From: Terriglobus albidus
Lineage (GTDB): Bacteria > Acidobacteriota > Terriglobia > Terriglobales > Acidobacteriaceae
Length of the DNA: 64,000 bases
Reading direction: 5' to 3'
Assembly (NCBI RefSeq): GCF_008000815.1
Contig: NZ_CP042806.1
Coordinates: 4,526,001 to 4,590,000 of the forward strand
Of this stretch, positions 52,120-60,594 are shown piece by piece (the stretch's first letter is position 1; the number at the start of each line of letters is the position of its first letter). Below the pieces are notes generated by a model. That model saw only the letters and a list, made by a program, of their open reading frames with translations, did no database searches and was not told the DNA's origin. The position numbers were made by a program, and so were the translations under genes.

Positions 52120-53874
52120 ATGTTTGAACGTCTGTCACCACTGTTCCCTTACCTGAAGCGCTATCGCCGGCAGCTGGCGACGGGTGCGGTGGTGACCGTT
52201 CTCTATAACGCCAGCAAAATTACCCTGCCGAAGATCATCGGCTCGGCCGTAGATGACATGCGCCTGGGAGTGACCCGGGACAAGATCTTCCATCATGGCC
52301 TGTTGCTCTTTGGAGTTGCGGCTCTGAGCGCTGTATTTCTCTACCTGATGCGGCAGATCGTCATCGGCGCGAGCCGCGAGATCGAGTTCGACCTGCGCAA
52401 CGATCTCTTTGAAAACCTGCTGCGACAGCCGCCCAGCTTCTATCATCAGCACCGCACCGGCGACATCATGGCGCGCACCACCAATGATCTCAACGCCGTG
52501 CGCCAGCTTCTGGGCCCAGCTATTATGTACAGCGCCAATACCGTGGTCTTTACCGCGGCCGCGCTTCCCTACATGTTGAAGATCAGCCCGTGGGTCACGT
52601 TGTGCGCCTTCGTTCCTCTGCCCGTTGCGTCCGTGGTGGTGCAGTACTTCGGAAGCCGGATTCACACACGATTCGAACGCATCCAGGCCATGTTCTCTGA
52701 GATCTCCGCTAAGGCCCAGGAGAACTTCTCCGGCGCCCGCTTTATCCGCGCCTTTGCGCAGGAAGAGGCGGAGATCGCCTCATGGGAGACGGCCAATCAG
52801 GAGTACATCCGCCGCAGCCTGCTTCTGGTCCGGTTGATGGCCATGCTGTGGCCCACCCTTGAGTTTGTTCTCGGCTTCGCCATGGTCATCACGCTGCTCG
52901 TGGGCGGCCATGAAGTAGTAAAAGGACACGTCTCCGCCGGAAACTTCACCGCCTTTGCCATCATCATCGTGCAGCTTACCTGGCCGATGATCGCGCTCGG
53001 CTGGGTCGTCAACCTCTTCCAGCGCGGAACCGCCTCGGTTGTACGCATCGACGAGCTGCTTAAGTGGGTTCCAACGATCGATGACTCCGCTGTGGATTCG
53101 GCGATCGCAGCCGATCTGAAACTGCGCGGCGATATTGAGTTCCGAAACCTCAGCTTTGCCTACGGCTCCAATGCCGCGGTGCTGCACGATATCAACCTGA
53201 CGATACCTGCGGGCTCTTCGCTCGCGATCGTCGGTCCGACCGGCTCGGGCAAGTCGACCCTGGTGCATCTGATTCCGCGCCTTCTGGATGTGAAGGGAGA
53301 CCAGGTACTGATCGATGGTGTTCCCATCCGGCACTACCCTCTGGACGTACTACGCTCCAATATCGGTTTCGTCCCCCAGGAGACCTTCCTTTTTTCGGAG
53401 AGCATCCGGGAAAACATCGCTTTCGGTGTCCAGGACGCCACGGACGAACAGATCGTGCATGCCGCCACCACAGCCCACATCGCAAAAGAGATCCAGGAGT
53501 TTCCCAACGGATTCGACACCGTCGTGGGTGAGCGTGGCATCACCCTTTCGGGCGGCCAGAAGCAGCGTACGGCTATTGCGCGTGCTTTGATTCGGGAACC
53601 ACGCATCTTGATTCTGGATGATGCGCTTGCATCCGTTGACACTTACACCGAAGAGCGCATCCTGAGCGGCCTGAAGCAGGAGATGCAGGACCGCACGACC
53701 ATCTTCATCTCGCACCGCGTCTCAACTGCCGCAAACGCCGACCAGATTGCGGTTCTCATCGATGGACGCATTGCCGAGCTCGGCACCCACGAAGAGTTAC
53801 TAATGAAAGGCGGGTATTACACCAGCCTATTTGAGAAGCAGCAGCTCGAAGAAGAGATTGCCGTAACCGCGTAA
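52120..53874 (+). CDS. ABC exporter, fused permease and ATPase (MsbA-like)
   Basis: 584 residues: six-TM exporter domain (about 1-320, with QPPSFYHQHRTGDIMARTTND coupling region) and ATPase domain (about 340-584) with Walker A GPTGSGKST, Q-loop FVPQETFLFS, signature LSGGQKQRTAIARAL, Walker B ILILDDALASVD and H-loop FISHRVS. Homodimeric lipid or drug exporter. Proximity to LptFG suggests lipid A or LPS precursor flipping (MsbA) but multidrug export is equally possible. ATG 52120 with GGGAG upstream. Confidence 0.9.
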   Translation: MFERLSPLFPYLKRYRRQLATGAVVTVLYNASKITLPKIIGSAVDDMRLGVTRDKIFHHGLLLFGVAALSAVFLYLMRQIVIGASREIEFDLRNDLFENLLRQPPSFYHQHRTGDIMARTTNDLNAVRQLLGPAIMYSANTVVFTAAALPYMLKISPWVTLCAFVPLPVASVVVQYFGSRIHTRFERIQAMFSEISAKAQENFSGARFIRAFAQEEAEIASWETANQEYIRRSLLLVRLMAMLWPTLEFVLGFAMVITLLVGGHEVVKGHVSAGNFTAFAIIIVQLTWPMIALGWVVNLFQRGTASVVRIDELLKWVPTIDDSAVDSAIAADLKLRGDIEFRNLSFAYGSNAAVLHDINLTIPAGSSLAIVGPTGSGKSTLVHLIPRLLDVKGDQVLIDGVPIRHYPLDVLRSNIGFVPQETFLFSESIRENIAFGVQDATDEQIVHAATTAHIAKEIQEFPNGFDTVVGERGITLSGGQKQRTAIARALIREPRILILDDALASVDTYTEERILSGLKQEMQDRTTIFISHRVSTAANADQIAVLIDGRIAELGTHEELLMKGGYYTSLFEKQQLEEEIAVTA

Positions 53875-54268
53875 TTCAAGCTGGTGGGAGCAGCGGTCTG
53901 ACGCCCAAGGCCTTATAAGCACGTAAACCGTGGGCTTCTTGCCCATTCTTTATTGGGCAAGAAAGATGTGTTGAGCGCTGAAGGCGCGACCTATACCAGC
54001 CTGGGGCCTAGCCCTGGGCTGGTATAGAACGCGCTTTTCCACCCCAATGAACAAGTTCATTGGGGACCCCGGCCTTCAGCGCTTGATTCTCCGTCGGTGC
54101 CGATCTGTGGTCGGCACGAGGAAGATCGGGCGCACCGTGACCGAGGGCTGACGCCGGCGGGGAAGCCCTCGGCTCTCACCGACTTTCGCTACCAGCAAAG
54201 AAGAAGGCATCGAGCTCTGCTCGATGCCTTCTTCTTTGCAAAACTTCTATCGGTTTGAATCGTCTAGC
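53875..54268. other. Highly structured convergent intergenic region
   Basis: 394 bases without a gene and with at least six perfect or near-perfect hairpins: TTCTTGCCCA/TGGGCAAGAA (53936-53963); an outer stem AGCGCTGAAGGC/GCCTTCAGCGCT (53974-53985, 54072-54083) enclosing CTATACCAGCC/GGCTGGTATAG (53991-54027) and CCCCAATGAAC/GTTCATTGGGG (54042-54065), together a three-way junction; GTGCCGA/TCGGCAC (54097-54117); CCGAGGGCT/AGCCCTCGG (54141-54172). The last hairpin is listed separately. Density is far above the rest of the window. An RNA or a compound repeat is possible. Confidence 0.7.
54195..54239. terminator. Bidirectional 21-bp hairpin terminator between ABC exporter and fliS
   Basis: GCAAAGAAGAAGGCATCGAGC pairs perfectly with 54219-54239 over 21 bases with loop TCT; A/T-rich stem base serves both strands. 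Confidence 0.85.
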
Positions 54269-54745
54269 TTAGGCGCTCCACCGCGCGCTTGCATGTACAC
54301 CGCTCTCGGACATCTGAGCCTGTGCTACTACAGCCGGAACCATCTGCCCCTCGCGTGTACGCAGGTCGCGCGGAAGCACTGCCTGCGCCTCAGGATCGCG
54401 TGCTGCGATCGCCCATGCATCACGCACATCGCGCACGCACTGGATCACCTCTTCAAACGTCTCCTTCGAGTTGTAGTAGGAGGCTTCCAGTGTGAGCTGG
54501 AACATAGCGGCGTAGAAATCGGCGAGAGACGTAGTCGTCTTGACGCACACATCCGTGCGCAGCGTGCTCTGCAGATAGATGAAGATATCGGTTACCCGCT
54601 TCACAGCCATACGGCGGCCATAAACATCGTCCTCTTCTACACACTGGACGGCGCGATAAAGATAGCGAAGCACACCATCGTACAGTGCCACGACGAGATC
54701 GATGCCGGTAGCTCCGGCGAGAGACTGCTGCTGATATCCGTTCAT
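54269..54745 (-). CDS. fliS: Flagellar export chaperone FliS
   Basis: 158 residues. Helical-bundle FliS with the N-terminal YQQQSLAGATGIDLVVALYDGVLRYLYRA, close to the canonical pattern for flagellin binding. It keeps flagellin unfolded in the cytoplasm for export. It begins 5 bases after fliD and ends the fliC-fliD-fliS set. The C-terminus (about 120-158) is longer than in E. coli (136 residues) and rich in Ala/Glu/Gln. Confidence 0.92.
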   Translation of the reverse strand: MNGYQQQSLAGATGIDLVVALYDGVLRYLYRAVQCVEEDDVYGRRMAVKRVTDIFIYLQSTLRTDVCVKTTTSLADFYAAMFQLTLEASYYNSKETFEEVIQCVRDVRDAWAIAARDPEAQAVLPRDLRTREGQMVPAVVAQAQMSESGVHASARWSA

Positions 54746-54749
54746 GGGG

Positions 54750-56111
54750 TTATCCCTTCGTGTTGTAGCCGGTAAGAGCCGAATAGATCTTATCGATCTG
54801 ATCGATCTGAGCCGGAATCGACTGCAGGATCTGGTTCGCTGCCGTCAACTGGCTTGTCAGCCTAGTTTTAAAATCGGCAATTCGATCGTCTTCATTAGAG
54901 ATGCTGTCGTTAAGAGCCTTCTCTTTTGAAGTATTTTCCTGCTGGGCTAGATAGACCACACCTTTTGTTGAGGTCGATCCTAGTCCGTCCACAACGGATT
55001 TGAAATTTTGTCCAAAGCTATCAGAGTTCTGAAGGAATCCCACTACATCATCGAAGTTGTTGTTAAGAGTGGACTCCAACGCCGTCGCATCAAAACTGAG
55101 AGTTCCATCCTTCGCGACCGTGATGCCGAGCTGATCGATGCTCTTAACCGATCCAGTGTTTGTACCGCCAAACAGAGCGCCTGATAGCGACTGCTGCAAC
55201 ATTGAAAGTGTTGATGTTCCGGACAGAGGCGGAGCTGTGCTGCCTGAGACTACCTTCGATTGCACGGCAAGTTCCTTCGCTACAGTGTTGTAAGCACTGA
55301 CGAAGGCATTGAAGGCGGTCTCGATAGAGCTGTTGTCATTGGCAATCACTACCTGAACCGTCGATGACGGATCTGCCGAGACAAGCTGGAAGGAAACGCC
55401 GGGAATCGCTCCGGAGACGGTATTCGAGCTACTGGTGACCGCAACGCCGTCCACGGTAAGCTGTGCATCGCTTCCCGTCTGTCCCTGATTCATGGTGAGC
55501 GAGTTTCCATTGTTGTCGCTCAAGCTACCCGTGATAGTCAGCTGTCCTGCGGCGCCGCTGGTCTGGCTGACGAACGAAAGTCGCGATCCGCTTGAATCTG
55601 TAATTACGGAAGCACGTACACCGATGCCGGCGAGATTGATCGCCTTCGCATAATCAGCAAGCGATGAGCCCGAGGCCACATCGACCGTCTGTGCTGTTCC
55701 GCTTCCCACCTGAAAGGTGAGAGATCCGGTGATCGATGTCGCGGAGCTGGAAAGCTGGCTCGTGTACATGGAAGAGGTCTTGGCCAGCGATGACACCACA
55801 ACGCTGTGGCTGCCGGCAGTGGCCGTGCTGGAGGCCGAAGACAGAGAAAGAATGTTGTTATCGGAACTGGAGCCCTGCTTCTGGGCCATAACGCCGGCAA
55901 AATCAGTCAGGCTGGTTAATGCGCTATACATCGTCGACAGATCAGTGCCGACCTGCGACAGCACGGTGTCCTGGCTCTGCAGCGCAGTGAGCTGATCTTT
56001 CCACGCCGTCTCGACTCCCTGGCGAATGGAGACGATCGATGTGACTGTAGCGGCGACATCGAAGCCCTGGCCGCTGGTGGCTGAACCGAATGCTAAGCCG
56101 ACTGTACCCAT
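54750..56111 (-). CDS. fliD: Flagellar hook-associated protein 2 (filament cap) FliD
   Basis: 453 residues. N-terminal FliD_N: FGSATSGQGFDVAATVTSIV and a coiled-coil start near ALTSLTDF; C-terminal FliD_C ends with a coiled coil (SISNEDDRIADFKTRLTSQL). The cap promotes flagellin polymerisation. The middle domain is rich in Ser/Thr/Gly (many SSS, TTT). ATG 56111. Followed at once by fliS. Confidence 0.92.
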   Translation of the reverse strand: MGTVGLAFGSATSGQGFDVAATVTSIVSIRQGVETAWKDQLTALQSQDTVLSQVGTDLSTMYSALTSLTDFAGVMAQKQGSSSDNNILSLSSASSTATAGSHSVVVSSLAKTSSMYTSQLSSSATSITGSLTFQVGSGTAQTVDVASGSSLADYAKAINLAGIGVRASVITDSSGSRLSFVSQTSGAAGQLTITGSLSDNNGNSLTMNQGQTGSDAQLTVDGVAVTSSSNTVSGAIPGVSFQLVSADPSSTVQVVIANDNSSIETAFNAFVSAYNTVAKELAVQSKVVSGSTAPPLSGTSTLSMLQQSLSGALFGGTNTGSVKSIDQLGITVAKDGTLSFDATALESTLNNNFDDVVGFLQNSDSFGQNFKSVVDGLGSTSTKGVVYLAQQENTSKEKALNDSISNEDDRIADFKTRLTSQLTAANQILQSIPAQIDQIDKIYSALTGYNTKG

Positions 56112-56190
56112 AATGTGTGTTCTGCCTCTGGGAACGGCACGTCAGTGGCCAAACCCAATCTGAGGCGAATTAAGTTCCTGCAAGAAAATC

Positions 56191-56219
56191 GGCGGACGAG
56201 TCGTAACGACCCGCCCGCC
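56191..56219 (-). terminator. Hairpin terminator/attenuator between fliC and fliD
   Basis: On the minus strand GGCGGGCGGGTCGT pairs with ACGACTCGTCCGCC (two G-U pairs), followed by GATTTTCTT. It probably lowers fliD and fliS relative to flagellin. G-U pairs make it strand-specific. Confidence 0.75.
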
Positions 56220-56235
56220 TTGCTGAGGAAGTTGA

Positions 56236-57090
56236 TTATTGCAGGAGCTTCAGAACCTGCTGCTGCGTCTGGTTGGCCTGGGCCAGGGCGCTGATACCGG
56301 TCTGGCTCAGCACCTGGAACTTGGCCAGGTCGCTGGTTGCGGTGGCGTAGTCCGTGGAGCGGACGCTGGACTCGGCCGCGGTCAGGTTTTCGGACTGAGA
56401 AGTCGCAACCGAGGAAGCGGCGTTGAGCTGGTTGATGTTGGCGCCGATCTGGCCGCGCTGATAAGCAACGCCCGCGATGGCGGTGGTCAGGTTGGTAAGA
56501 ACGGTCTGCGCGGAGGAGGCCGTCAGGGTAGCGACAGAGCTAGCGGTGAAGTCTACGCTGGCGCCGGTTGCATCGAGACCGACCTTGGCGGTGCTGAGGG
56601 CGCCGGTCGTATCGCTGAACACCGTCGCACCCGAGCTGGTGCCGTCAGAGACGAAGATCGTGGTCGCGGCGCTGGAGAATACGGCGTTGCCGTTGAAGTT
56701 CGTCGCGGAACCGATGTTGCCGATTTCCGACAGGATGTTCTGGTACTCCTGGTTTGCAGCGCTAACCTGCGAGCTGTTCAGGGTGCCGTTGGCAGCCTGG
56801 GTGGCCAGGGTCACAGCGCGGTTCAGAAGGTTGGTGACCTGGGAGAGAGCGCCGTCAGCGGTCTGCAGCAGACCGATACCGTCGCTGGCATTACGAGCCG
56901 ACTGGTTCAGAGCGGCAACGTTGGCGTGGAGGCCATCGGCCAGGGCCAGGCCGGCGGCGTCATCGGCGCCGGAGTTGATGCGCGAACCGGAAGAGAGCTG
57001 CGTCAGGGTGTTCTGCAGGTTCTTCTGGGTCGACGCGAGGTTGTTCTGTGCGTAGAGAGCAGAGATGTTGTTAAGGACACTCAGGGACAT
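56236..57090 (-). CDS. fliC: Flagellin
   Basis: 284 residues. Conserved N-terminal D0/D1 (SVLNNISALYAQNNLASTQK, LSSGSRINSGADDAAGLAL) and C-terminal D1/D0 (GAVAYQRGQIGANINQL-type region, SSVRSTDYATATSDLAKFQV) with a short variable centre, so the filament has a small or absent D2/D3. It is the first gene of the minus-strand flagellar set, with AAAGGAG about nine bases before ATG 57090 and a candidate sigma-28 promoter. Confidence 0.95.
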   Translation of the reverse strand: MSLSVLNNISALYAQNNLASTQKNLQNTLTQLSSGSRINSGADDAAGLALADGLHANVAALNQSARNASDGIGLLQTADGALSQVTNLLNRAVTLATQAANGTLNSSQVSAANQEYQNILSEIGNIGSATNFNGNAVFSSAATTIFVSDGTSSGATVFSDTTGALSTAKVGLDATGASVDFTASSVATLTASSAQTVLTNLTTAIAGVAYQRGQIGANINQLNAASSVATSQSENLTAAESSVRSTDYATATSDLAKFQVLSQTGISALAQANQTQQQVLKLLQ

Positions 57091-57192
57091 TGGTATTCAC
57101 TCCTTTAATACGTCAAGAAAGAATTGCGCTTTGCCTGCCTGGTGTCCGCTCTTGCGATTGGCACCTCGCGGAAGGCTCCGCGTTCACCTACC

Positions 57193-57219
57193 TCATCGGT
57201 CTGTCCAGAGAGAACATTA
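57193..57219 (-). promoter_or_regulatory. Candidate sigma-28 (FliA) promoter of fliC
   Basis: Minus strand TAAT (57219-57216), 15-base spacer, ACCGATGA (57200-57193). The sigma-28 consensus is TAAA-N15-GCCGATAA, so 9 of 12 positions match. Confidence 0.6.
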
Positions 57220-57245
57220 GCCAGAAATGTAAAAGTACACAAAAG

Positions 57246-57273
57246 TAATGTGTTTTCCCTCTACGGCCGATAA
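57246..57273 (+). promoter_or_regulatory. Candidate sigma-28 (FliA) promoter of flbD-motAB
   Basis: TAAT (57246-57249), 16-base spacer, and a perfect GCCGATAA -10 (57266-57273), 29 bases before flbD. Confidence 0.65.
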
Positions 57274-57301
57274 CAAACAGGAATGACGGAGTTAGATCCC
57301 C

Positions 57302-57553
57302 ATGATTGAGCTCACACGCCTGAACGGTCACGCCCTCTATATAAATGCGGACCTTATTAAGTACATTGAAGCGGCCCCGGACACGATGATCACCCTGGTG
57401 ACCAACGAAAAGACGGTCGTCCGCGAAAGCTGCCAGCAGGTTCTCGAACTGGCCCATCAATATAAGGTCAACCTGCTCCGCGCCACCTGGCCGACCGCCG
57501 CGGACGCTCTGACAGCAAAGTTCGCCCACAACATTGAAGAGACCTCTCGCTAA
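57302..57553 (+). CDS. flbD: FlbD-family flagellar protein
   Basis: 83 residues: IELTRLNGHALYINADLIKYIEAAPDTMI and TNEKTVVRES, a compact conserved family that travels with motAB. The role is unknown; it is not the Caulobacter sigma-54 activator of the same name. It is 11 bases before motA and clearly in the same operon. Confidence 0.92.
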   Translation: MIELTRLNGHALYINADLIKYIEAAPDTMITLVTNEKTVVRESCQQVLELAHQYKVNLLRATWPTAADALTAKFAHNIEETSR

Positions 57554-57564
57554 AAGGAATAGAT

Positions 57565-58332
57565 ATGGACATCGCAAGCGTTGCAGGTATTGTTCTTGCC
57601 CTACTCGGCATTCTGGGCGGCATGATGATCGAAGGCGGCCAGCTCGCCCAGATCACGCAGCCGACCGCTGCCATGATCGTCGTCGGCGGCACCGCCGGCG
57701 CCGTTATGCTTCAATTTCCTCTTGCCATCTTCCTTGCAGCCCTTAAAAAGGTCGCCTCGGTCTTTCTGCATAAGGGGGCGGACAGCCAGGGGCTGGTCAA
57801 ACAACTGGTAGATTTTGCCAATAAAGCCCGCAAAGAAGGCATCGTCTCCCTGGACACAGAACTGGCCAAGGTGACCGACCCCTTCCTTAAACAGGCGATG
57901 ATGCTTGCCGTCGACGGCACGGAGCCGACCGAACTCCGCAAGATCATGCAACTCGAACTCGACAACAAGAGCGAGATCGAGGAAAAGATCCCCCAGGTCT
58001 TCGAGTCCGCCGGCGGTTTCGCCCCCACCGTCGGCATCATTGGTGCCGTACTCGGCCTGATCCAGGTTATGCAGCACCTCGACAACATTGACGAGGTGGG
58101 CCGTGGTATCGCCGTAGCCTTCGTTGCAACCATCTATGGCGTGGCACTGGCCAACCTTATCTGTCTCCCTGCCGCCGGCAAGCTGAAGATCCGCCACCGC
58201 GAAGAGACCATGATCAAGGAGATGATGCTCGAGGGCGTCGTCAGCATTCTGGAGGGTATGAACCCCCGCATGATGGAAACCAAGCTTCGCACCTTCCTGA
58301 TGGAAGAGGGCCACGCGGAACAAAAGGCATAG
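57565..58332 (+). CDS. motA: Flagellar motor stator protein MotA
   Basis: 255 residues, four TM helices (about 3-22, 30-50, 150-170, 185-205). Typical GTAGAVMLQFPL, GGFAPTVGIIGAVLGLIQVM, and charged cytoplasmic loop with RKIMQLELDNK. With MotB it forms the ion-conducting stator. The stop is followed four bases later by motB. Confidence 0.95.
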   Translation: MDIASVAGIVLALLGILGGMMIEGGQLAQITQPTAAMIVVGGTAGAVMLQFPLAIFLAALKKVASVFLHKGADSQGLVKQLVDFANKARKEGIVSLDTELAKVTDPFLKQAMMLAVDGTEPTELRKIMQLELDNKSEIEEKIPQVFESAGGFAPTVGIIGAVLGLIQVMQHLDNIDEVGRGIAVAFVATIYGVALANLICLPAAGKLKIRHREETMIKEMMLEGVVSILEGMNPRMMETKLRTFLMEEGHAEQKA

Positions 58333-58336
58333 CGCC

Positions 58337-59215
58337 ATGGGTAAAAAGAAACACGCCGAACACGTCAACCACGAACGCTGGCTCGTCTCTTACGCAGACT
58401 TCATCACTCTGCTGTTCGCCTTCTTCGTCGTGCTCTTCGCCTCATCGCAGAGCGACAAGAAGAAAGAAAAGCAGATGGCCGCAGCGATTAAGGCAGCCTT
58501 CTCCGATACGCGTATCTTCGATATGCACTCGGCGACGCCTGCCCTGACCGATGGGGGCGCCAGTGTCGACACCAAACCGATTGAGATGCCGCTTCCCACT
58601 GCACCCGAGTTCGGAAGTGGCAACGGCAATGGAAACGGCGACGGACAGGACGTTGCAGCGCAAGTCCGCAAGGCGATCGAACGGGCCGCTGCCAAGCAGA
58701 TTTCGGCGGGCGCCATCTCGATTCACCAGGCAGCTGACGGTTTGACCATCTCGCTGCAGGAGGGCGGCTTCTTCCCTTCCGGCTCTGCCGAACTCCGGAT
58801 GGACTCGCAGGGGATGCTGGACCACATTATCGCGGCCCTTCCGACCAACATGAAGATCCGCGTGGAAGGACATAGCGACAATCGCCCCATCCATACGGCC
58901 CAGTTTGCCTCCAACTGGGAGCTCTCCTCGGCACGCGCCTCCGCCATTGCCCGTGAGATGCTGACCCGCGCCAAGTTCGATCCGGCAATGGTTTCGGCCG
59001 CAGGATATGCGGAGTACCACCCTGTAGCCTCCAACGAGACCGAAGCCGGCCGCGCACAGAACCGCCGCGTCGACATTGTGGTGCTGCAGCTTACCTCGGC
59101 CCCGCCTCCGCCCCCGATGGCCCCAGCTCCTCGTAGAGTTCACAATGAAGCGTCGACAGCATCGACCAGCAAACCTGACATCGTAAGAGATGAGTCACCA
59201 CGCTCCACGCCCTAA
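58337..59215 (+). CDS. motB: Flagellar motor stator protein MotB
   Basis: 292 residues: one N-terminal TM helix with the conserved ion-binding Asp in SYADFITLLFAFFVVLFA, a periplasmic linker rich in Gly/Asn/Asp, an OmpA/MotB peptidoglycan-binding domain (about 155-255: VEGHSDNRPIHTAQFASNWE, LSSARASAIA, NRRVDIVVL), and a Pro/Ala/Ser-rich tail. The leading MGKKKHAEHVNHERW is typical. Confidence 0.95.
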   Translation: MGKKKHAEHVNHERWLVSYADFITLLFAFFVVLFASSQSDKKKEKQMAAAIKAAFSDTRIFDMHSATPALTDGGASVDTKPIEMPLPTAPEFGSGNGNGNGDGQDVAAQVRKAIERAAAKQISAGAISIHQAADGLTISLQEGGFFPSGSAELRMDSQGMLDHIIAALPTNMKIRVEGHSDNRPIHTAQFASNWELSSARASAIAREMLTRAKFDPAMVSAAGYAEYHPVASNETEAGRAQNRRVDIVVLQLTSAPPPPPMAPAPRRVHNEASTASTSKPDIVRDESPRSTP

Positions 59216-59256
59216 CCGGTTCCGGGAACTGACTGGAACTGGTTAGGTCTCATGAG

Positions 59257-60483
59257 CTACTCGTTATGCGGGTCAAGGTAGTTTGCGATGGAACGATGCA
59301 GATCGGACGCGCCCTCCATCTCAAGGCGTTTCTTCGCAAGATCGGCAGCGAAGGTGATTTCATTTGCTGTAACCGCACCGGCAATCACGATGTCCAGCAG
59401 CTCCGCATGGTCAGGCTCCATCCTATGAGCTTTACGGAGAGCGTCCATCCCTTCATCCATCTGGCCAAGGTAAATCTGGCACACTCCATATTTGGCGAGA
59501 ATCAACGCTGACGCGCCTCCCAGGCTGCGAGCTGCGTTGTAGGCTTCGGACGCAGCCTGATACTGCTGCTGATGCAGATGAGCATCCCCTAGCGATTCGT
59601 AGAGGACAATGCTGGATGAGTGGCGCTCGACAGCATGGGAGAACAACTGAACAGCTTCGGCATAACGCCACATACGGAGCAAACAAACGCCACCGAGGAT
59701 GATGGCCTCAGTATTGGATTCATCTAACTGTATCGCGCGAATCAGGAGGTCCAGCGCTGCCTGAGGATTCTTCGAGTATTCCAGCGCTCCCCATCCGAGT
59801 TCGTACGCGGTTCTGCTGTCCTCTGGAAATGCTTCTAAATGCCGTTTGCCGATCTCGAGATAGAGCTCATTTTTGGCATCTCGAACAGCCTCATCATCTT
59901 CAGCATGACCGAAGTGGTGGATGACGAACGGAGCCTGTCCAATCGAAAGCCCCAGTTCTTTGACGCGATAAACAACAGTTTCATGGACCGGCCGTTCGAA
60001 CCAGATACCGGCATGCCGCCGGAACAGCCGTGTATTGATCGATGTAACGTACGCGGGAAACCCTTCTGCTTCCGGAAGCACCTGAGGATTCGCCATCGCT
60101 CCATCGGTGCCGCTTCGGCTATTTGCTTGCCGGACATAATTCCATCGCACGACATCAAAGGCAAACCTATCTGTCTCCGAGACCAGTCTTTTCAGAGCGA
60201 GCGCCCCTTTCGGATCCAGCATCTCGTCGGCGTCAAGCACCAGAATCCAGTCGCAAGTCGCCTGTTGCAGGACCAGGTTACGAGCCTCCGCAAAATCACT
60301 GTTCCACGGGATCGTTATCCACTCTGCGCCAAATGCCCGGGCGATTTCGGCCGTGTCGTCCGTGGATCCGGTGTCTCCGATGACGATGTGATCCACGACA
60401 CCACGAACACTCTGCAAACATCTCGCCAGACTGCTTCCACCATTTTTCACAATCATCGAGAGTTCGATCGTGGACGTGCGCAT
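59257..60483 (-). CDS. Glycosyltransferase family 2 with C-terminal TPR repeats
   Basis: 408 residues. GT-A domain (1-200) with ELSMIVKNGGSSLARCLQSV, IVIGDTGSTDDTAEIA, and DxD-type VLDADEMLDP; then about five TPR-like helices (about 205-400: AALDLLIRAIQLDESNTEA, EAVQLFSHAVERHSS, ASEAYNAARSLGG). GT2-TPR proteins often modify surface glycans or glycoproteins. Next to motB, transcribed toward it; flagellin glycosylation is possible but unproven. Confidence 0.85.
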   Translation of the reverse strand: MRTSTIELSMIVKNGGSSLARCLQSVRGVVDHIVIGDTGSTDDTAEIARAFGAEWITIPWNSDFAEARNLVLQQATCDWILVLDADEMLDPKGALALKRLVSETDRFAFDVVRWNYVRQANSRSGTDGAMANPQVLPEAEGFPAYVTSINTRLFRRHAGIWFERPVHETVVYRVKELGLSIGQAPFVIHHFGHAEDDEAVRDAKNELYLEIGKRHLEAFPEDSRTAYELGWGALEYSKNPQAALDLLIRAIQLDESNTEAIILGGVCLLRMWRYAEAVQLFSHAVERHSSSIVLYESLGDAHLHQQQYQAASEAYNAARSLGGASALILAKYGVCQIYLGQMDEGMDALRKAHRMEPDHAELLDIVIAGAVTANEITFAADLAKKRLEMEGASDLHRSIANYLDPHNE

Positions 60484-60594
60484 ACCTGGAGCCCCTTTCA
60501 GAGCGATTATTACTCAAGGGGCGTATCCGTCCCCTGCACCGATGTCCGGCTTCGCTTAGCATCAACCGGGGGAGTGCCCCATTCCGGAAAAAGC

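Noticed and set aside
53974-54083. CRISPR array or tRNA in the structured intergenic region
   Set aside because: No regular repeat-spacer pattern and no cloverleaf or T-loop sequence; hairpins differ from one another.
59839-60594. Extension of rdgB upstream through the glycosyltransferase region
   Set aside because: This part lies opposite a well-supported GT2-TPR gene; RdgB begins at 60595 with its conserved N-terminus.
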